Source of the DNA: Hysterium pulicare CBS 123377
Taxonomy: Eukaryota > Ascomycota > Dothideomycetes > Hysteriales > Hysteriaceae
NCBI GenBank assembly: GCA_000467715.1
Contig: AJFK01000084.1
Location: 1 to 64,000 of the forward strand
Length of the DNA stretch: 64,000 nucleotides
Direction of reading: 5' to 3'
Shown here: piece after piece, positions 34,319 to 45,413 of the stretch
Layout: each line of letters begins with the position of its first letter
Position numbering within the stretch: position 1 is the stretch's first letter
Made by a program: the position numbers and the translations under genes
Notes under the pieces: generated by a model
The model's database searches: none
Told to the model about the DNA's origin: nothing
Seen by the model: the letters and a program-made list of their open reading frames with translations, nothing else

Positions 34319-35900
34319 TTAGAATTTCTTATCCAACTTCTTCAGGAATTTTCCAACGCCCTTCTCGATCTTATCGGCTCTCTGCTCGAACCGCCCCGGT
34401 GGTCCTGGTGCCATTTGGCCGCTTGGTTTCTTTCCATGTCCCATCGCTTCTTGTTCTGTCGGTCTGTATAGCTGATTGTGTAACGCGTAGGGCTCGTTGG
34501 AAGTCTGTGGAGTCTGGCCGTAAGCATATTGCGAATACCCTCCCGGTGGTGGCAGCCCAGGGGAAGGAACAGGTTGATAGCTCGATTGCGAAGGGAAACC
34601 GGGCGAGTAAGGAGGATGACCTGGGGTGCCCGGAAGACCGGGTGACTGAAGACCTGGAGACTGCATAGGGGGAAAGCCAGGAGATTGGGGATAGTTGGCA
34701 TATTGAGTGGTTGGCTGGCCTAACCCGGCTTGGGGAGGAGGAGAGAACGATTGACCGTACTGTGGACTGGCACTTCCACCCTGTGGCGGAGGCGGCGGTG
34801 GGAGGAACGACCCCGAAGTGTTTGAGCGTTGAATACCAGGTGTCGGTGGTCCAGTGAAAGAGGCTTGAGTGTTCTGCCGTGAAGGAGGCCCTGGCATGTA
34901 AGGCTGTCCTGCTGTTGACTGTGGCGCAAAAGACCCATGAAGAGGAGGAGCACCGTATTGACCAACCTGATCATGCATGGCTGCTGTCCCCAAACCAGTT
35001 CCATCTGCGGCGTCTGGTGGAGGAGGTGTCTTCTCACGATGAGCGATGGGTTCTGGAGCAGCCGGGGCAGCGGGATTGTACGCTAAAGGTGCATAATTGG
35101 ACGGTGCTTCTGGAGTATGCGACATAGCAGCTGTAGTAGTTGCAGAAACAGGAGCAGTAGGTGGACCCTGGAAAGATTGCGTAGTACTGGTGCTAGGAGT
35201 CCGATGTTGATATGGTTTCGAAATAGCAGCCTGCTCTAATTTCTCAACTACAGGACTCATGACATCGCTCCTATGTTCTGAAAGAGTTTGAGCGGGATTG
35301 GCAACAATTTGTAGTTGATGTGGTTGCAGCACCCTCTTCAAGGAGTCAAGGAACATGGTTGAATCATCCGGAGTCCAAAAGTATATGTCGAGAGTATGTA
35401 ATCGATACATGTACTTCCCATCGTTTCGTGGATCAGGCGCAGGAAGATGCCACTGCGACATGTCCTGCTGTGGACTCGACGTGGCACTTCCGCCCTGACT
35501 TCGATAGGCATTGGCGGTAACAGTGAAGAGACAGGGGTGTTTGTAGGATTGTTCTACACGAACAGTATCCAGGTCTAACATGCCATCCAGAAGTCAGCTT
35601 GAGAACCCCGTACAGCCAAACCAGTCTGGCAGAGTTGAGACGTACAGCCAGCGAAGGCATCTTGATCCTGTGTTCCCGGACAGTTTGCAATCTCTATTCT
35701 GCCCCTTTGTTGTATGGGATTATGATATAAGTATACATAGGAAGTCTTATCGAAGCGGTGGTGCGGGGGTTTGGTTGTTGGAGGACTAAAGAAATAATGA
35801 ATATCGGCGAAGCTGCTTTACGTTAGGAGCATGAACATTCCTTCTGAAACATGGATTCGTACAGCGTCAAAAGCGAAACTTCTCCTTGTTGCTGAGGCAT
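34319..35900 (-). CDS. Proline-rich conserved fungal protein, function unknown
   Basis: Exons 35863-35900, 35646-35785 and 34319-35574 join in frame to 477 residues. The start MPQQQGEVSLLT was chosen because donor GTACGA, branch CTAAC and acceptor TTTAG then give a coherent protein. The first 150 residues look folded (DKTSYVYLYHN, RIEIANCPGTQDQDAF, VEQSYKHPCLFTVTANAY, DIYFWTPDDSTMFLDSLKRV), perhaps a PH-like or beta-rich domain. The rest is Pro/Gln/Ser-rich with SPG and PPPP runs. The C terminus is basic (GKFLKKLDKKF). No family name comes to mind. It is divergent from uS8m with about 510 bases between starts. Confidence 0.75.
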
Positions 35901-36412
35901 CTTGCTCGAAATTCAAGACGCTGGAGAAGCTGAACTGAAAGAAGAGGGCTGAAAGCAGCGAACAGATATCTTAAAGAGCTCAATGATCAAGTAAGCACAA
36001 GAATAGAAAGCTATCAATATGAAACAGAAGAAGCTCCCTAGCGAAAGAAACCAAGCGGATCCCAACATTTATAGCAGCAAAGACATGAGCTAGAAATAGC
36101 AGAAGGGCATACTGAATGGAAGCGCCCAATTCATAGGCGGCTGGGGGAACCCAATCACGAAGCGGCAACTGTTGGACAGGGCGCGGTCAATGCGGGCGGA
36201 CCTCCGAGCTCATCGCATGTCTAAAATTCGGCTGGCAGCAAAGAGCAAATGAAACTCCACCAACATCGCCATCACCAATTGATTCTCCCGTGCCACCAGC
36301 GTGTACGCGCATCGCGACATTTCCAACCCGCTCAGTCCTTCCCAACATCTGAGCCTCATCCTCAAAGTCTCGACGACCCCTTCGCGCACGCCCCTCGGGG
36401 CTCCCTTTCACC
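35901..36412. promoter_or_regulatory. Bidirectional promoter, proline-rich protein and uS8m
   Basis: About 510 bases between divergent start codons. No TATA box or gene seen. Confidence 0.5.
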
Positions 36413-37003
36413 ATGTCTCTCGTCAACCTCGCCCACGTCTGTTCACATATGCAGAATGCGTCGAAAGCCCGTCTAGGCGTAACCTCCATACCCGTCTCCA
36501 AGCTCCATGTCGCTCTAATGCTCGGTCTCCAGAAACAAGGTTTCATTTCCAGCGTCACGTTAGGTGGTCCCACGCCACCTGCACCATTTCTCTTACAACC
36601 ACAGGCCAGTCCGGAAAACTTGGAGCACATAGCCGAAAAATTGGAGGAAAGCCCTTGGTTGGCGTATCCGCATCCACAGATGAAACAGACGTTGGGGGCG
36701 GAAGAAGTTTATGAGGTCGAGGTTCCGGAAAACCCTGCGAAGAGGAGGCTGTGGCTGGGTTTGAAGTACTGGAACAACGAGCCCGTACTTAGTAATATGA
36801 AGTTGTTAAGCAAGCCCACGCGGAGGATATGGCTGAATTCACAGGATTTGGCAAGGATAACGCGGACGAGAGAGGCAGGTTTTGTGAAAGGGATGACCAA
36901 GCCAGGGGAGTGCATGTTCGTGACTACAGACAGGGGAATCTTGGAGGCGAGGGAGTGTGTGGAGAAGAGAATCGGAGGAATGGTGTTATGTAGAGTATGG
37001 TAG
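36413..37003 (+). CDS. mrps8: Mitochondrial small-subunit ribosomal protein uS8m
   Basis: 196 residues, no intron. It starts MSLVNLAHVCSHMQNASKAR, as in fungal uS8m, which carries no long presequence. The S8 fold is visible: an N-terminal helix, an LHVALMLGLQKQGFISSVTL helix-strand, GLKYWNNEPVLSNMKLLSKP, and a C-terminal MFVTTDRGILEARECVEKRI with GGMVLCRVW. S8 binds the central domain of small-subunit rRNA. Confidence 0.93.
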   Translation: MSLVNLAHVCSHMQNASKARLGVTSIPVSKLHVALMLGLQKQGFISSVTLGGPTPPAPFLLQPQASPENLEHIAEKLEESPWLAYPHPQMKQTLGAEEVYEVEVPENPAKRRLWLGLKYWNNEPVLSNMKLLSKPTRRIWLNSQDLARITRTREAGFVKGMTKPGECMFVTTDRGILEARECVEKRIGGMVLCRVW

Positions 37004-37540
37004 GGTTGAGGATGAGAAGAGAAGGTGTTAGTGAGGGTAAACTGAAAGAGCTGGTTGGAAGCTTCTTGTAAAATATTCTTATGAACACAGGGGGACTCTA
37101 AATGCTCTATAGAAGGATTGACAATGCATGAATACTGCATCTGCGCGGGGCTTGTAAGAATATGACAAAGGATCGGCGCGTAAATCGGCGCAAATCATGT
37201 ATTAAATTTGAACATCGGAAGACTAGATACATCTCTGCTTCAAGACACAAACTGTAGGAACAGTAGTATACTGATGACAAAACACGTCGAAGCGTCCGAA
37301 ACGGTAATATTCTATCTAGATGAAGCCTGTATGCCACACGCTTACAATACTGTGATGACTTTTCCATCGCCCAAACAGAAAAATTAAACGCCTGAAAAGC
37401 TATCACTCGAGTGATTATTTTCCTTCAATCCCACTCTAGCCAGGCCGTCAAGCGAATAGAACCTTCGCCCCCAAGCACAAATAACTCCAAGGGTATCATA
37501 CAAGTCATAACATATGTCCAGATAAAAGAAAATCGAAATT
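37004..37540. other. Convergent 3' ends
   Basis: Two 3' UTRs. No gene seen. Confidence 0.5.
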
Positions 37541-40371
37541 TTAGAATGCCCCATCCTCGAAATAGGCAGCTTGAGGTCTAGGCGAACGTAGCGGAGACCT
37601 TGCAGGAACGTGAGGTCGATCAAAATCGAACTCATTCAACTTCGCACGCTCTCGGCCGGTGTGACCATCGCGCTTAGCTTCGCCAAAGTCGAGGCCCTTG
37701 AACTTTTCGTACTCAGCCAAACCGTCGACATCGCTTGATCGTCCCATGTTATCGATCTTCTCGCTGAGGCGCTGGATGTCATCATTTAACATCCCATGGT
37801 CCCGCTCGTAACTGTTATCTTGATTCGACCTTCTCCTACCGTACAGCTCGCTGATGATATCCATTGAACCTTCGAGCTCGGAGATGATGCGTGGTTTTCG
37901 TCGCGATGTCGTCTCATCCCAATCACGCTGCCAGCACCAGCTTCTTAGTTGTGATGCTTCGACATTGGAGAGCTCATCGTTGGTCACCCAGGAGGGGCAC
38001 CGCTTCAGATCGGCACAAAGGAAGTATTGCACTCCATCCGTGAATCTCAGACCCTTGGTGTCCACTGATAATTGAGAGAGGACTTGGAGGATACCATAGA
38101 GTAGTATCCATCTGCCGAGCCGAGCGTCACGTGGAGAAACACCTTTCAGGTCAGCACTCAATTCATACCGCTCAAAGGCATCAATGAGGGGGCTCCCTAT
38201 ATCATAAGTCAATATGAGTACTTCGGACAATTGAGGGATACGAACCGGTAAATGACACGCCGAGATTTTGAATGTTTGTTGCGTCGCTGAAAACGATAGA
38301 GAGCTGCAAGTGTGTCTTCGCATCCTTATTAGAATCGTTCTTGGACTTCTTCAGGCCGCTGAATAACCCTTTCTTCGGGGCCGCTTTGGAAGCTTGGACC
38401 ATTCGAGGAAGCAGTGGGTAAGGGTGGGGAATATGTAGGAAACCGTGCCGATTGTCGAATCCGATCAACATGTCAGTGAGAGGAAGTTCTGTACAGTCAG
38501 GCTCGAAGTCATCTGATGAAGCCTTATCTGCCATCTGCCATTTTTTGCCCGGCCTTTCTTCTCGGGGATCCCACACAACGTCACGATTGACTAAATAATC
38601 GTAGAGAGAGCCAAAGTCTTCCTGTAGACTCAAAACAATCTTCCTATTCAACCAAGTTTTCTGTCTGTTTGGAGGCCACGATCCATAGGCATGAGTGTAG
38701 AAGTTGAGTAGAAACTGGCGGAACGAGGCGTAGCCCTTGTACACCGGATTCCCTATGGCCTTCTCTGGGTCTTCCCACATGTCTGCAAAGTCAAAGGTCG
38801 AGAGTTTTTCTTCCGCCTCCATAATCTTCAATTGAAGAGCGTTGGCAGCATTTCCGAGGTTGCGGCGAGTAACAACAGACAGTCTCCTGAAATCCGGCAT
38901 TTCTTCGATCTTTGGAGACATTATACCAACGAGATGCACGAAGCTTTCGAGGTATCCCTGCTGCCATTTGACGCTGTCTTGCTCCGCCCATGCTAACAAC
39001 CCCAATGCGGATTTGACGCCATTCCTCACGTCGTCAAGGCCACGGCTGGCGAGATAACGTGTTATCATCTGCACACTTCGAGTGCGGGAGGTCATCTGAG
39101 ACCGTTCATCATGGTCCAGATCGTACATGACTTCTATCTCTGGCTGAAGTGTTGAGAGCATCACATATAGATCTGTTCCCACGATGGGCTTATTGTGAAG
39201 CAGGGCTAGGAAGTTGCGAACCGCTACATGATGAAGTCTCTGCCCTTGAGGAGAGCGGACATGTGCCGGTGCTGCAAACCAAAGCTCATGAGTGGTTGGC
39301 GTTTGTGCGGCTTGCTGGGGGATTGGAGAAGGTGACAAGTGGCGATCCCTGAAAGCCTCCACTTGACTGTAAACTTGATTTCTTGACATAGCTCTTGACA
39401 TAGCCCTTGGTATGACAGGCCCAATGTAAGCGTCGTCAAAGTTGAATGGAGGTGGTGTCATGATTTGGCGCGGATGTAAGCCTGGATAGTGATTGGTCGT
39501 AGGAGTAAACTCTGGACTTCCTGGCAAAGTGTAGTCATCATCATCGTAGTCCTCAACCTTCCCGTAGAGCAACGCATTACTCAACCAAGTCGACCCTGAC
39601 TTCTCCAAAATCTCAAGATTGGCACGAATCTGTGGCGTCGAATTATCCTCGGTACCTTGCTCTTCTTTGAAGTAGATATGAACGGTACCCATTTGCATGT
39701 CTTCATCCTGGTTCGGGTTAACGCAAATCCATCTCGTAGCATTGTCAGGGCCTTACATATTCAAACCCTCCGTAGGGTCGCAAGCCAATTCGACCGCCAT
39801 GCCAGACTTTAAAATTTGTCCAGGACTTACCTTGCGGAGGCGCGAGAGTGGATGCACTTGAGTCGGCTCTTATAGGAGGTGGTGGTGGCTGGGTGCCTGT
39901 TAATTTGATTGGAACACCTCCCCCTCGTCCTCGAGGTGCTGCCGTGTCCTTTCCCTTTTTCTGATACTTCGCCTTCTCTTTTTCCCTACCCTTTGTGGAG
40001 TTGCTAGAACCCGAAAGGGACGTATTGACGCTCGCCGAGGTCTTTGGCCGATACAAAGCTCGAAATTCGGCAGAGTTCCGAGAGTCGACCGTGGTGAGTC
40101 GAGGTTGTCCATTGGCATGAGTCGAGCTGCTTCTGGAAGTACTCTGACTTACCGTGCTCGGGACATTTCGACGAGAAACGGATTGCGTCTGAACTTGGTT
40201 GGAGGTCGAGGGTTTCCGGGAGCCTGCGCTATTACTGGCCATGCCCCAATCGCTGAAGGCCGTGTTAGGTCTCGGAATAGCATCGACATAAGCCTTTGCT
40301 GCAGACTTCTTTTCCTTCTTCTCAATGTCTTTCACGACAGCCTTGCGGCTCCGGGCACCTCGAGCTGACAT
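37541..40371 (-). CDS. Large conserved fungal protein of unknown function (910 aa)
   Basis: Exons 39757-40371, 38246-39707 and 37541-38196 join in frame to 910 residues (introns 49 and 49 nt). Residues 1-200 are Ser/Lys-rich and look disordered. The body has a folded look (HHVAVRNFLALLHNKPIVGT, LYVMLSTLQPEIEVMYDL, SFRQFLLNFYTHAYGSWPP, GRWILLYGILQVLSQLSVDT). I believe this core is a fungal DUF found in many Pezizomycotina (possibly DUF8004), but I cannot confirm the number. No enzyme motif, membrane span or signal peptide. The C-terminal 120 residues are charged, with ARSPLRSPRPQ near the end. Confidence 0.8.
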
Positions 40372-42280
40372 GGCGATTGACAGCAATATGTCATGTGTTT
40401 GTTATGGAGTTGATGGATAATGCGTAATGGGAAAGATTGGCGATAGTCAATACTAGTTGGACTTGAACGCAAGAAGAATGTGAGGCCGACTGGTAGCGGC
40501 GTATAGTTGGTGATACGTTCAAGAATGAATGACGAGGTCCATAGCATACATGCAGCGGAGGCTAAACGCAGATTGTGGGGATGAAAGAACAGATATTGCT
40601 ACGTAAGGCGCTTTTCAAGTAAGGTAAAGGTGTTAGACAAGGCAGAAGGAAGAGGACAAGACAGAACGAGAGACATAGAGAACGACGGTGAGCTCAGCTC
40701 GTCGCTGTGTGACATGGGGAGAGGTTATATCGTATGGTTCATTTTGCGGACCCTTGTTTGGATTCACGAGCCGTGGACGCGGTGGGATGGTTTGGACCCA
40801 GGAACGCGGATATGGTCCGGTCTCGATAAGAACCCCTGCGAGTGGGTAGGCAGATGGGCGGAGGGTACATCAAGCGATGTGCCCACAGTGCAGCCACAGG
40901 GGAAACAGAGACGGAGTGGAAAGCACAGGCAGACGGCATCTCAGCCAACGTGCTGGCTACGACAGGTGCAGTAAGTGTAGCCTAACCTGAGACCTTGTCC
41001 TTGGTCAATATAGGACGCCATACGCCATGGGCGCCGACGTTCTAGATGGGGGAAAGATTCTTATCTTTGCGTCGGGTAGCAGTTCTGGGCGTAAGCAGCG
41101 AGACTCGAGCAACATTGCACCAAGGGGAGCAGAAAGCTGAACGGGAGCAACTCAGGGTACGAAGTGCAAGACGGCGGCCCTTCTGTGCAACTGCAATATT
41201 TGATGTTACATGCGGAGTATAGAGGGGAAAATGGATGTGACCGCAAGCCAGGTATGAGCCTATCAGCGGGAAAGCAAAAAGGCATAAATGCAGGTGGCCG
41301 CAGAAGGAGCAAAAAGTAAAGGAAGCATGATCGGCCTAGCCGTTCAAGGACTGGTCTCCCAATCGCTTCATGAAAGGTGAGAATTAGGCAAGGAACTGCC
41401 TATGAATCGCGAAATCACTGCTCCGTGATGAGGACTAGAAAAGGCGTAAAGGTCCTTTTCCACGTTCCCATCGGGCCGTCCAGCATCAGAGACATCCACT
41501 TTTATTGCGCGTTTGTTAGGGCCCGTTCGGAGCGATATTGAGCCCGCCTTGGCAACTTCCCACCCGACGGCTCTTCCTGCCTGCCGTCGTGTTCCTCTTG
41601 AACATCAACCCGTTCATCGTCAGGATCGAGCAATAAGACGAACTAGGGGAGACCAAAGCAAGTTAAATCTATCGACGCTTGACGTCGTTGTCCACCTGCA
41701 TCTCTGTCTACTGCCCCACGCTGCCTAATGTCAGCCTTGTGCTCTCGGGGGTTGAAAGCCAACACTTGGAACCGACAGTATAGATGGAGGAGAACTGGTT
41801 TTTCTTATCAATCAGCCATCATCACTCGCTTGACGTGTTGCAGGTTGCTTCCTCTTGTTTTCTCGAGGTGATGAGAGCTCAGACCCCAGCCCAGCCCAGC
41901 CCACGATTTATGCCAGCCACCCCCAAATCCCAGCCTTCTCCTACCCCGCCATCCAGTCAAATAACAACCAACAAGTCTCTATCACCAAGACCTGCCAGAA
42001 CGTCATCTGCCAACCTAACTGTCCCTTTCTTTATTTCCAGGTTCCTGCCCTGCCATACCGTGTATCCTTGAACGATTCCTATAAGACTCTGTTATTGCAC
42101 CTCGCACCTCGCCTCTCACAGCCAGCCGTTCCCTGCTGCTCGCCGACCTGTCAGCTTCGTTTGCTGTGGCTATCCGTTTTGTGCCTGTACAGCGAAGTAT
42201 CCTGCGGCCTGTTCCTAAACACCGCTTTCTTCCAGAAACAACATCTCGCCAGCCTGCATTCTAGCTATCCCATTTTCAAC
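40372..42280. promoter_or_regulatory. Long divergent upstream region
   Basis: About 1.9 kb between the starts of the 910-residue protein (-) and the MARVEL protein (+). It contains a short CAGCC tandem (41891-41906) and a T/C-rich stretch before the MARVEL ATG. Open frames up to 184 residues here lack motifs and look like leader sequence. Confidence 0.45.
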
Positions 42281-43018
42281 ATGTCTTTTTCGGGCTTTTC
42301 ATTCTGGTTTTGGCGGTTCATGGAGATAATAACACTCATTCCAACTCTGGGTAAGTCTTTTGCTCCAAAATCCGATCATTATTTGAATTCAAACGCTGAT
42401 AATTATTAGGTATGTTGGCATACTTTGTGCATGCATATACGGCTTCCAACAGCCTGACCCCGACTTCGATCCTCACCCTATTCATCGTCTCGGTTTTAGG
42501 CGCAGCATGGGCCATGGGAACATTGTTTCTCTATGCCCGCGCCAAACACTCTGCCAATTTCGTCGCTTTCGTGGATCTCCTCTTCGTCGGTGCTTTCATT
42601 GCAGCTGTCTATGAGCTGCGCGGCATTGCCAAGGCCAACTGCACACACTTCACTTCCGGTAGTTTCTATGTCAGTCTCGGAGACTTGGGCTATATTGGGA
42701 AGGCCTCGGGCAACAAATGGTCCTTGAACACAGACAAGAATTGCGCCATGTTGAAAGCTTCGTTTGCTTTCGGCATCATGAACTGTATCTTTTTCTTCTT
42801 CACTTTCGTAAGCCCAGCTGAACTGACAAACATCCGGGGTATTCTGCTAATTATTGGAATAGCTCCTGGCCCTCCTCGTGCACCGTCATAACGATCGCGA
42901 TCGCGTCGTCGTCAGGAAAGAGACCCACACTACTCGTCACGGCCACCGAAGCCACAGCTCTCGGAGCCCCCGCAGGTCGCACCACAGCAGCAGGCGAAGC
43001 CACCATTATCACGTTTAA
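42281..43018 (+). CDS. MARVEL-domain four-span membrane protein
   Basis: Exons 42281-42350, 42410-42807 and 42863-43018 give 207 residues. Four hydrophobic spans are seen, beginning FWFWRFMEIITLIPTLGMLA and ending IMNCIFFFFTFLLALLVHRH. A Cys-containing extracellular loop (KANCTHF ... KNCAMLK) lies between spans 3 and 4. This is the MARVEL/Nce102-like layout, associated with eisosome or membrane-microdomain organisation. The tail is short and extremely His/Arg/Ser-rich (RHGHRSHSSRSPRRSHH), which could bind metal or RNA or simply be disordered. Confidence 0.85.
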
Positions 43019-43698
43019 GATAGGGAGTTATTGGAGGACGAAATAGAGGATCGAGGTTGCATCAAGATTCTATATTCGATAGTTGGGCTCTTAACGAGCT
43101 ACAATATTAGTACGAGGCATGGGCACGAATTTCTGCGTTTGATTTCTCACAGTTCTGTCTTGTAAAATTCAATCGATGGAGATTGGCAGATATGACGAGG
43201 TTACGATCTCCTTTCCTTCATAAACCTGTACTATCTTTGGAGCGATATTTCTTATACCCAGTCCTTAATGGAATTCTCAATTGCCTCGTCAAATTATTTT
43301 GTTCAGTGTTTTATATTTCTTGAGTGCACAATTCCTTCGTTACAGCGTGACTAGTGCATAGAATTATGCTAGCATCAAGCCAGCGTTGTGGACGTTGATA
43401 TCTGATTAGCTCGTCTTCACTGGATGTGTAATAAACTATCACACAAAGCTACACATCTAGTATTATGATAACTTAAACTTCAATACGTGCCTGTCGCTGA
43501 AAAAGGAAGACCTTCTTTTGGCAAGGATTGCCGAAAAGATCTTCCGATCGTTTCCGTTGCCGAAGGACCCTCGGACTCTCACCCGTCATCGCTCCTTACC
43601 CCAACTCATCCCCACATGTAACCTTACAAAACCATGCTCAACTCTACAATGGCTCTCTACACACCTCTTCCAAACTTCCACTCCCCAATCGATCCATC
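43019..43698. other. Intergenic
   Basis: MARVEL 3' UTR and promoter of the next gene. The frame is open for 57 codons before the chosen dehydrogenase ATG. No gene seen. Confidence 0.45.
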
Positions 43699-44838
43699 AT
43701 GGAGCCTTTCGAATATAATGCGAACCCAGCCCGCGTCGTATTCGGCAGTGGGACAATCCAAAAGCTCCCCGCAGAGCTCTCCCGACTGAATCTCACATCG
43801 CCCTTGCTCCTAAGCACACCACAACAAATCGACCAAGCCGAACAACTAAAGAAAATCCTCAATGGCAAGATCGCAGGCTTATTCACAGAAGCCACAATGC
43901 ACACTCCTACCCACATAACCTCCAAAGCCCTCGACTACGCAAAAGAGCAAAAGGCAGATAGCGTAATTTCTATAGGAGGTGGCAGTACGATTGGCCTGGG
44001 GAAAGCGATCAGTGTGAGGACGGGCTTGCCGCATATTTGCATTCCGACTACGTATGCGGGAAGCGAGATGACGCCGATATTGGGGGAGACGGAGGCGGGG
44101 AAGAAGACTACGAGGAGTGATGCGAAGATTTTGCCTGGGACGGTGATATACGATGTTGATTTGACCATGAGTTTGCCTACGGGGCTGAGTGCCACGAGTG
44201 GTGTGAATGCTCTTGCACACGCAGGTATGCTAGCTATTCCAACTTTCCTCAACAAACAGGAAAGTGTCTAACAAGCACATGAAATCACAGTCGAAGCCCT
44301 CTACGCCAAAAACACAAACCCCATAATCAACCTCCTCGCCCTAGAAGGAATTCGTTCTCTCTCCTCCTCCCTCCCAGAGGTAATAGCAAACCCTTCGTCT
44401 CCTTCAGCCCGCAGCAACGCCCTCTACGGCGCCTGGCTCTGCGGCGTCTGTCTCGGCAGCGTCGGCATGGCCCTCCACCACAAACTCTGCCACACGCTCG
44501 GCGGCTCCTTCAATCTCCCCCACGCAGAAACGCATACCATCGTCCTTCCCCACGCCCTCGCCTACAACGCTCCCGCCATCCCGGAAATGATGAAGAAGTT
44601 GGCGGAGGCGTTGCCGGAGAGTGAAGGAGATGCTATCCAGGGGTTGAACGTGCTGTTGACGAAACTGAAGGTTAAGAGGGGGTTGAAGGAGTTTGGGATG
44701 AAGGAAGAAGATGTTGATAAGGCTGCTGAGATCGCTGTCTCGAATCCGTATTTTAATCCTAGGCCTGTGGAGAAGGAGCCGATTAGGGAGTTGATTCGGA
44801 GGGCGTGGGCGGGTGAGAAGGCGAGAGCGAATTTGTAG
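43699..44838 (+). CDS. Maleylacetate reductase-like iron-containing dehydrogenase
   Basis: Exons 43699-44224 and 44291-44838 (66-nt intron) give 357 residues, the usual length. The dinucleotide site reads SVISIGGGSTIGLGKAISV, followed by ICIPTTYAGSEMTPILGET. A metal or active-site region has SGVNALAHAVEALYA, HHKLCHTLGGSFNLPHAETH and IVLPHALAYN. These match maleylacetate reductases (group III Fe-ADH), which reduce maleylacetate to 3-oxoadipate in hydroxyquinol and resorcinol breakdown with NAD(P)H. No dioxygenase partner lies nearby. An in-frame upstream ATG at 43528 would add 57 residues that could be a mitochondrial leader, but the family start is at MEPFEYN. Confidence 0.88.
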
Positions 44839-45413
44839 GTTTAGGCTCTTGGAACAATGGATCTGTAACCAGGGATTCGAGCTTAGGGAAAGCTGATTCT
44901 TGTATTGGGGACTAGGGCTCTACGTCGTTGGGGGAAAGGCCTATGTTTACTGATGATTGTTCCATAGTAGCCTTTCGTCCCTTATCTAATTCAGTATAGA
45001 ACTCCAAGATGCTTCATTTTTATAAATATATGTCATAAAAAGTCTTATATAAGTTTTCTAGTATATACTCATCTACACTACTGGAACCGAGCTGTTTAGC
45101 CTTTCGTAAAGTTCGTGTGCTGTCAAAAGGTGGTATACCGAACGTCAAACCTGAAAACTAAATCACGAAGCAGAGAAAGTGGGCTAATAGTAATCATTTG
45201 AAGTCTTTTAGAGCCCTCCATAACGACTATGTGAATTGAGTTCAGTTCCCGAGTTATCACTTTTTCAATTTGATCAATGCTTGCATAGCACTTTTGTGAC
45301 TCCCATACTCTCATCAACCATAACGAGACAATGCCCCGATAAGATAAATCTCCAAAGGAATAGAATCTTCATCAACGTCTAAAAGAGACCACGCCCGTAA
45401 CCAGACATACATG
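44839..45413. other. Convergent 3' ends with AT-rich patch
   Basis: Two 3' UTRs. The stretch 45015-45075 is AT-rich. No gene seen. Confidence 0.5.

Noticed and set aside
35786-35838. Alternative start MFMLL for the proline-rich protein using a 36-nt intron
   Set aside because: Too short an intron; the start at 35900 with donor GTACGA and CTAAC branch gives a better gene.
41855-42409. 184-codon + strand frame overlapping the MARVEL start
   Set aside because: It runs through the first MARVEL exon in another frame and has no motif; explained as leader sequence.
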